NCBI GenBank assembly: GCA_020048935.1
Contig: JAIFLS010000155.1
Location: forward strand, 1-10,566
DNA length: 10,566 nucleotides
Source of the DNA: a bacterium
Lineage (GTDB): Bacteria; Verrucomicrobiota; Kiritimatiellia; UBA8416
Reading direction: 5' to 3'
Below, piece after piece: positions 6,529-10,566 of this stretch. A program made the position numbers and the translations under genes. How positions within the stretch are numbered: position 1 is the stretch's first letter; every line of letters begins with the position of its first letter. The notes beneath the pieces were generated by a model, which saw only the letters and a program-made list of their open reading frames with translations, was not told the DNA's origin and ran no database searches.

Positions 6529-6557
6529 CACCACAAAGATCACACAGAACACAAAGA
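6529..6557. repeat. Short CACCACAAAGA-type intergenic repeat
   Basis: Right after the methyltransferase stop the sequence reads CACCACAAAGATCACACAGA followed by ACACAAAGA, an A- and C-rich stretch made of degenerate copies of a CACAAAGA-like unit. From memory, nearly identical strings occur as dispersed intergenic repeats in many environmental bacteria. Its base make-up is unlike the flanking genes. Confidence 0.55.
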
Positions 6558-6576
6558 CTAACGCATAGGACGGTGG

Positions 6577-6644
6577 ACGATTACGGGCGACGATTACGGA
6601 TTACGACAGGAAAATCGTGAATCGTAATCGTCGCCCATAATCGT
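6577..6644. repeat. ATTACG-type imperfect palindrome between the two methyltransferase genes
   Basis: The core arms GGGCGACGATTACG (6585-6598) and CGTAATCGTCGCCC (6623-6636) are perfect over 14 bases. Outside them, after one mismatch, ACGATTA (6577-6583) pairs with TAATCGT (6638-6644). Inside them, ATTACGA (6600-6606) pairs with TCGTGAAT (6615-6622) with a bulge. The RNA would form a long hairpin just before the AAGGA ribosome site (6662-6666) of the next gene. It may be a mobile repeat of the REP or MITE kind, an mRNA-processing site or an attenuator. Confidence 0.7.
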
Positions 6645-6673
6645 AAACCGAAAGAACAACAAAGGACAATAGC

Positions 6674-7696
6674 ATGAAGATCAGTACATTCGTATCCGTC
6701 GGCGAGAACATCCACTGCACCCGCATCTACAAGGTCGGGGGAGCCTTCTGTAAACCCGCCGGCGCGGGACACGCCATTTTCTACCGCACACCGGCGGGCG
6801 AGAAGCAACTGCCGGTACCGGCCGAGTTCACCACCCGCGCGGACTGGGAGAACGGCAAGGTCAAGCACTGTGCCGTGGCCATCTGGCAGGGCGTCTACGG
6901 CAGCGGCGCGGCAAAGGCCGCCGGAATCGACTACCTCCAGAATCTGGCCCGCCAGCAGGAAGCGGCAGGCGCCACGTACCTGGACATCAATGTCGACGAG
7001 TTCAGCACCGATGTGCAAGAGCGCGTCCGCCTGATGCAGTGGACCGTGGATGTCGTCCAGAAGGCCGTCGCGATCCCGATGAGCATCGATTCCTCGAATA
7101 TCGACATTCTCAAGGCCGGCCTTGATGCCTGCGACCCCTCGCGCGGCCGCCCGATGGTCAACTCCGTCTCGCTGGAACGTGCCGATGCCGTGGCGATCTC
7201 CCGCGCCGCCAATGCCGTGGTGATCGCCTCCGCCGCCGGTGCCGAAGGGCTGCCGAACACGATGGAGGAACGCATGGTCAACATCGACGCCATCTACCAG
7301 CAGCTCAAGACCGCGGGTTTCGACAAGGCCGCCATGCATTTCGACCCGCTGGTCTTCCCGATCTCCACCGACGGCGATAACGGCGTGCGCTTCCTGAACA
7401 CGGTCAAGGCGATCCGCCAGAAGTTCGGTCCCGAAGTCCACATTGTCGCGGGCCTGAGCAACATCTCCTTCGGCATGCCCAACCGCAAGCTGATCAACCA
7501 GGTCTACACGTGGCTGGCCTGCGAGGCGGGCGGTGATGGCGGCATCGTCGACCCGATGCAGATCAACATCGATATCCTCAACGGACTCGATACCGAATCG
7601 GAACCGTTCAAGCTCGCCCGAGCCCTGCTGCTCGGCGAGGACGAATACGGCATGGAATACATCAGCGCCTCGCGCGACGGACGGATCGAGAAGTAA
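6674..7696 (+). CDS. Methyltetrahydrofolate:corrinoid methyltransferase (pterin-binding domain, AcsE/MtgA-like)
   Basis: This 340-residue protein has the barrel fold of dihydropteroate synthase relatives that move a methyl group between methyl-tetrahydrofolate and a corrinoid protein. The first strand is VGENIHCTR (9-17). Folate-contact regions match the acetogen enzyme AcsE as remembered: LDINVDE (D104), SIDSSNIDILKAGL (138-151), MVNSVSLE, HFDPLVFP (D224) and GLSNISFGMPNRKLIN (N263, the residue that protonates N5 of folate in AcsE). About 55 extra residues (18-75, cysteine-containing) separate the first strand from the first helix compared with AcsE, which is about 262 residues long. AAGGA lies 7 bases before the ATG. 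Together with the gene at 5633 it provides two of the four MetH modules. Direction of transfer and the corrinoid partner cannot be read from the sequence. Confidence 0.87.
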   Translation: MKISTFVSVGENIHCTRIYKVGGAFCKPAGAGHAIFYRTPAGEKQLPVPAEFTTRADWENGKVKHCAVAIWQGVYGSGAAKAAGIDYLQNLARQQEAAGATYLDINVDEFSTDVQERVRLMQWTVDVVQKAVAIPMSIDSSNIDILKAGLDACDPSRGRPMVNSVSLERADAVAISRAANAVVIASAAGAEGLPNTMEERMVNIDAIYQQLKTAGFDKAAMHFDPLVFPISTDGDNGVRFLNTVKAIRQKFGPEVHIVAGLSNISFGMPNRKLINQVYTWLACEAGGDGGIVDPMQINIDILNGLDTESEPFKLARALLLGEDEYGMEYISASRDGRIEK

Positions 7697-7705
7697 TGGG
7701 GTAGA

Positions 7706-7737
7706 GACTGCTGACCGCAGACTGCAGACTGAAGACC
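7706..7737. repeat. CAGACTG-type intergenic repeat
   Basis: The spacer after the pterin methyltransferase holds GACTGCTGACCGCAGACTGC followed by AGACTGAAGACC, a run of degenerate (C/A)(A/T)GACTG units. It is the third repeat family found in the spacers of this gene group. I recall similar strings as dispersed repeats in environmental genomes; no coding function is seen. Confidence 0.5.
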
Positions 7738-7813
7738 ATCGAACAGGGTGGAACTCGACCTCCGGGCGCGTTATGCGGTGTGCAAGCCCTACGCAAGCGA
7801 TACCGCCCTAATT

Positions 7814-8713
7814 ATGCAAAGCACCCCCATAATGATCATCGGTCCCGGTGCCATCGGCTGCCTGCTGGCGGCCCGTATGGCACGCGCGGGGCTGGAGGTG
7901 CGCCTACTCGACTATCGCGAGGACCGCGCAGCACGACTACGGCAGATCCGCCTGACCGAGGAAGGCCACACAAGCGACATGCCGGTCCGCGTCTCAGCCG
8001 ATCCGGGAATCGTCGCCGAATGCGGCTGGCTCATCGTCTGCGTAAAGGCCTTCCAGACGGCCGAAGTCGCCGGACGCATCGCACCATTTGTGAAGCCGGA
8101 CGCCAGCATCCTCTCCCTGCAGAACGGCCTCGGCAACCTGGAAGCCTTGCAGGGCATCCGCTGCCGTGACCTGCGGCCCGGCGTCATCAACGCCGGGGCC
8201 AGACTTGCGGCAGAGGGTCATGTCCACGCCACCGGCGGCAACGCCATCGCGATCACCGGCACGCCGGAAGACCCCGTCGCCAAGGCGTGGCAGCGCATCC
8301 TCACCCAGGCGGGATTCGGCGTCCAGCTCGAGCCGGACGCGCAGCGCCTGCTCTGGACCAAGCTCGTGCTCAACGCCGCCATCAATCCGGTCACCGCGCT
8401 TTACCGAATCCCCAACGGCGATCTGCCACATCACACTGAGGCCGCGGCCCTCGCCCGCGACCTGCTGCTGGAGTCGGCCCGCATCGCCAGAAGCACCGGC
8501 ATCACGCTCGACGCCGACGACATCCTAAAGGAGCGCCTGCTGGCGATTTGCGCGACCACCCGCGAGAACCGCTCGTCGATGCTGTGCGACGTCGAGGCAG
8601 GACGCCCCACCGAGATCGACGCCATCAACGGCGCGATCCTGCGCCACGCCCATTCGCATGATCTAGCAGCCCCCGTAAACGAAAAGCTGCTCATGACATT
8701 TGCACGGGGCTGA
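7814..8713 (+). CDS. panE: 2-dehydropantoate 2-reductase (ketopantoate reductase)
   Basis: This 299-residue enzyme reduces 2-dehydropantoate to pantoate with NADPH, a step toward pantothenate and coenzyme A. The N-terminal Rossmann motif is MIIGPGAIGCLLAARM (7-22). Family landmarks follow in order: VCVKAFQT (75-82), LQNGLGN (102-108), catalytic lysine K183 in WTKLVLNAAINPVTAL (181-196), and E267 in VEAGRPTEIDAINGAI (260-275). The length is normal for the family. The ATG at 7814 gives the usual short lead to the glycine-rich motif; a GTG at 7748 would add 22 residues of no recognisable kind, and ATG 7832 would shorten the first strand. No Shine-Dalgarno sequence precedes 7814. It follows the pterin methyltransferase by 117 bases. 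The ApbA/PanE superfamily also includes related 2-hydroxyacid reductases, so the substrate is likely but not certain. Confidence 0.87.
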   Translation: MQSTPIMIIGPGAIGCLLAARMARAGLEVRLLDYREDRAARLRQIRLTEEGHTSDMPVRVSADPGIVAECGWLIVCVKAFQTAEVAGRIAPFVKPDASILSLQNGLGNLEALQGIRCRDLRPGVINAGARLAAEGHVHATGGNAIAITGTPEDPVAKAWQRILTQAGFGVQLEPDAQRLLWTKLVLNAAINPVTALYRIPNGDLPHHTEAAALARDLLLESARIARSTGITLDADDILKERLLAICATTRENRSSMLCDVEAGRPTEIDAINGAILRHAHSHDLAAPVNEKLLMTFARG

Positions 8714-8739
8714 CACCAGACTCTCGTGCGCTGCTGCGC

Positions 8740-8802
8740 GGACGGGGTGGCACCCGTCCTTGCACATGGCTTACAACGCTGCGGACGGGGTTTATCCCGT
8801 CC
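8740..8802. terminator. Two tandem GGACGGG hairpins after panE
   Basis: GGACGGG (8740-8746) pairs with CCCGTCC (8753-8759), and the same arms recur at 8783-8789 and 8796-8802, each with a 6-base loop. The two stems lie 26 to 89 bases after the panE stop, between convergent genes, which suits termination, although no T run follows either. The repeated arms and shared GCGGACGGGGT context also fit a dispersed repeat. Confidence 0.5.
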
Positions 8803-8839
8803 CTGGGGAAGGCTTCGCCAGATTCATTCTCAGGCGCAG

Positions 8840-8918
8840 CGGCTCGCGAGGACGCTCGCCCTCCAGATGAGAGACTGCGTTTGAATGCCAGATGGAGGGC
8901 GAGCGTCCTCGCGAGCCG
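8840..8918. repeat. Perfect 26-base inverted repeat (intergenic palindrome)
   Basis: Arm 8840-8865, starting CGGCTCGCGAGGACGCTCGC, is the exact reverse complement of 8893-8918, starting TGGAGGGCGAGCGTCCTCGC. The loop is 27 bases (8866-8892). It lies between the convergent panE and TonB-receptor genes. From memory, the 'GCGAGGACGCTCGCCCTCCA' string is seen repeatedly in Verrucomicrobiota-type genomes, so this may be a dispersed element. The rest of the spacer 8714-8946 holds only this and the tandem hairpins. Confidence 0.8.
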
Positions 8919-8946
8919 GGCCAATGGAATCGCCGAAGGGTGCAGC

Positions 8947-10566
8947 CTAGAACGCCACGCGGGCACCGCCGTTGACGAAGCGGCCCGGCAGCGGATAACC
9001 CGCCAGGGTCTCGTAGCTGACATCCGCCACATTCTCGCAGCCGGCGAACAGCGTGAGCCGCAGATCGTCGCCAGCGGGAACCGCATAGGAAACGCGCACA
9101 TTGCCGACGGTGTAGCGATCCACCTTCTCGACCGTGGCGCGTGCCATCTGCCCGTCACGCCCGTTGAAGGCATACTGGCTGTCCACGGCATCGACATCGG
9201 CATGCAATTGGAGCCGTCGCGTGATCGTCAGCGTCGCCCCGGCGGAAGCAGACCATTCCGGCACACGCGGCGTTTTCGGGTCGGCGGCGTCCAGCAGCGT
9301 CATGCTCGCGAAAAGCGCCAGGTTCCGGTGCGGGGTCACCCCCGCCGAAACCTCCACGCCGTCGATATCGGCAGTGCCCGCATTGACCAGCCCCTGCGGC
9401 GTCCACTGCAGCAGATTGTCCGTTCGGTCGCGAAACGCGGAAACACCCAGGCTCATGGCCTCCTCCGCACTCTGCCATTGCACACCGGCCTCGACATGCT
9501 CCAGCACCTCGGCCTCCAGCCGGTCGAGCGTGGCGGCGGCGATACCGCTGGCATACACACCCGGATAGTTCACCCCGCGGGCGGCACTGGTAAAAAGCGT
9601 CCAGCCCCCCTGCCGTGCCGTCAACCCGGCATGCGGTGCGAGTTCGTGATCGAATTCGCTGTGGAAATAGCCACGCACCCCGGCCGATGGCTGCAAGGCC
9701 AAGCCTGCCCCCAGCGGCAGGAGCACATCCGCCGCCGCTCCTGGCACCAGCGTCTCGTAGCGGTCGTCATAGGCAAAGGGTACCATCCCGCTGACCGTGC
9801 GGTTTTCCGTCTCGCCGCCCTCGGACGAGCCTTCCAGCGCCGCATGCAGGTTGAAGGGCGCCAGCGCCAGCGTCTGCCCGGCGCGGAACCCGTAGTTATC
9901 CCAATCGGTATCCGAGGCCCCGGGCGGCGTTCCCGGTCCATTGATGGCATCCTTGTCCCAGCGGATCTGGCCGTCCTCATGATACACCAGCGTGTATCCG
10001 CCCAGCGACTCGCTGCGGTTTTCAAGGCGCACGGCGCTGGTCACGGTACGGGTCGCGAACTCGTCCCGCACCGGCACCGGACGACCGACCGCGCCGGGAT
10101 CCTCCACGCGGTTGTCGGTCACGGTAACCTGCGCGCTCAGCGCGAAAATTGCGTTCACGTTCAGACTGCTGCCGACACGCCCGTAGAGCGACTGTAACAG
10201 AGCCGCCGAGTGCGGTCGGTGCCCATCGGTCTCGCGATGCGAGGCGCCCGCGTAGTAATCAAACCCTTCCTCGCTGCGGCCGCCGTGATGCAGCCGTCCA
10301 GTCAGGGTCTCGTGCTCACCGACCGTGACTTCCGCCTCGGTCTCCAGACCGGGCGTATTCCGCCGCCGCGAGGTGATGTCCACCGAGCCGAAGGTGCCGC
10401 TGTTCTCGGTCGGCTGCGGCCCCTTGTAGACGGCGATGCGCTCGGCATGATCCACTGCCACAACGTCCATCAGCGGGTGGTCCCACACGCCGACAACGCG
10501 CGGAATCCCGTCGTTGTAGACCATGATATCACTACCGGGACGGCCCGTACCGCGCCCGCGAAGGTA
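8947..10566 (-). CDS. TonB-dependent outer-membrane receptor (partial, N-terminus missing)
   Basis: The gene runs off the window end; 539 residues are visible. It opens inside the plug domain: YLRGRGTGRPGSDIMVYNDG, then a 'RIAVYKGP' strand and GSVDITSRR, the usual end of the plug. The rest alternates polar and aromatic residues as in a 22-strand beta barrel, and the chain ends in GGARVAF with a terminal phenylalanine, as barrel proteins do for outer-membrane insertion. Near the C-terminus, FAGCENVADVSYETLAGYPLPGRF matches the common 'N..D..Y....GYP.PGR' ending. The signal peptide, TonB box and start are outside. The ATG at 10524 is internal, because the plug sequence continues upstream in frame. 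The estimated full size (about 620-650 residues) is in the range of cobalamin or siderophore receptors, but the ligand cannot be told. Confidence 0.9.
   Translation of the reverse strand, partial: YLRGRGTGRPGSDIMVYNDGIPRVVGVWDHPLMDVVAVDHAERIAVYKGPQPTENSGTFGSVDITSRRRNTPGLETEAEVTVGEHETLTGRLHHGGRSEEGFDYYAGASHRETDGHRPHSAALLQSLYGRVGSSLNVNAIFALSAQVTVTDNRVEDPGAVGRPVPVRDEFATRTVTSAVRLENRSESLGGYTLVYHEDGQIRWDKDAINGPGTPPGASDTDWDNYGFRAGQTLALAPFNLHAALEGSSEGGETENRTVSGMVPFAYDDRYETLVPGAAADVLLPLGAGLALQPSAGVRGYFHSEFDHELAPHAGLTARQGGWTLFTSAARGVNYPGVYASGIAAATLDRLEAEVLEHVEAGVQWQSAEEAMSLGVSAFRDRTDNLLQWTPQGLVNAGTADIDGVEVSAGVTPHRNLALFASMTLLDAADPKTPRVPEWSASAGATLTITRRLQLHADVDAVDSQYAFNGRDGQMARATVEKVDRYTVGNVRVSYAVPAGDDLRLTLFAGCENVADVSYETLAGYPLPGRFVNGGARVAF

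Noticed and set aside
6529..6644. CRISPR array in the repeat-rich spacer
   Set aside because: There are no regularly spaced identical repeats with unique spacers, and no cas gene is in the window.
6524..6673. Cobalamin or SAM riboswitch upstream of the pterin methyltransferase
   Set aside because: The region is a simple long palindrome and a low-complexity repeat; I see no B12-box or SAM-aptamer core.
8881..10197. Long plus-strand open frame (438 codons) opposite the TonB receptor
   Set aside because: No domain is visible, it starts inside the perfect inverted repeat, and the opposite strand encodes a clear plug and barrel.

Overview
The window is GC-rich bacterial DNA, probably from a Gram-negative organism because it ends in a TonB-dependent outer-membrane receptor. 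The spacers carry three kinds of short repeat ('CACCACAAAGA', 'ATTACG' and 'CAGACTG' types) plus a long perfect palindrome. From memory, repeats like these are common in environmental Verrucomicrobiota, Kiritimatiellota and Lentisphaerota-type genomes. That placement is an impression, not a result.

Layout: (1) 1-173, the 3' end of biosynthetic arginine decarboxylase (speA), followed closely by a SET-domain protein-lysine methyltransferase (189-773). (2) 835-951, minus strand, a 38-residue lysine-rich protein with an excellent ribosome binding site and its own hairpin terminator. (3) 1076-2482, minus strand, a family GH4 glycosidase of the alpha-galactosidase type. (4) 2483-2654, a divergent control region with alternating inverted half-sites. 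(5) 2655-4693, a PAS-PAS histidine kinase with a degenerate C-terminal receiver, interrupted by a frameshift near 2958-2963, and then 4762-5538, a tandem-receiver protein with no output domain. (6) 5633-7696, two genes matching the homocysteine and methyl-folate modules of cobalamin-dependent methionine synthase. They are encoded separately and no B12-binding module is in the window. (7) 7814-8713, a ketopantoate reductase. (8) 8714-8946, a repeat-filled convergent spacer. (9) 8947-10566, minus strand, a TonB-dependent receptor cut off by the window edge.

How the genes may work together: the kinase and the tandem receiver form a plausible two-component signalling operon whose output must lie elsewhere. 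It is divergent from the GH4 sugar hydrolase, so it could respond to a sugar signal, but nothing in the sequence proves this. The homocysteine and methyl-folate methyltransferases need a corrinoid protein in trans to make methionine. PanE supplies pantoate for coenzyme A and is probably only a neighbour.

I see no clearly new multi-gene system. The points most worth following up are the split methionine synthase with its roughly 55-residue insertion, the small lysine-rich protein, the degenerate receivers around a frameshifted kinase, and the varied structured repeats in the spacers.
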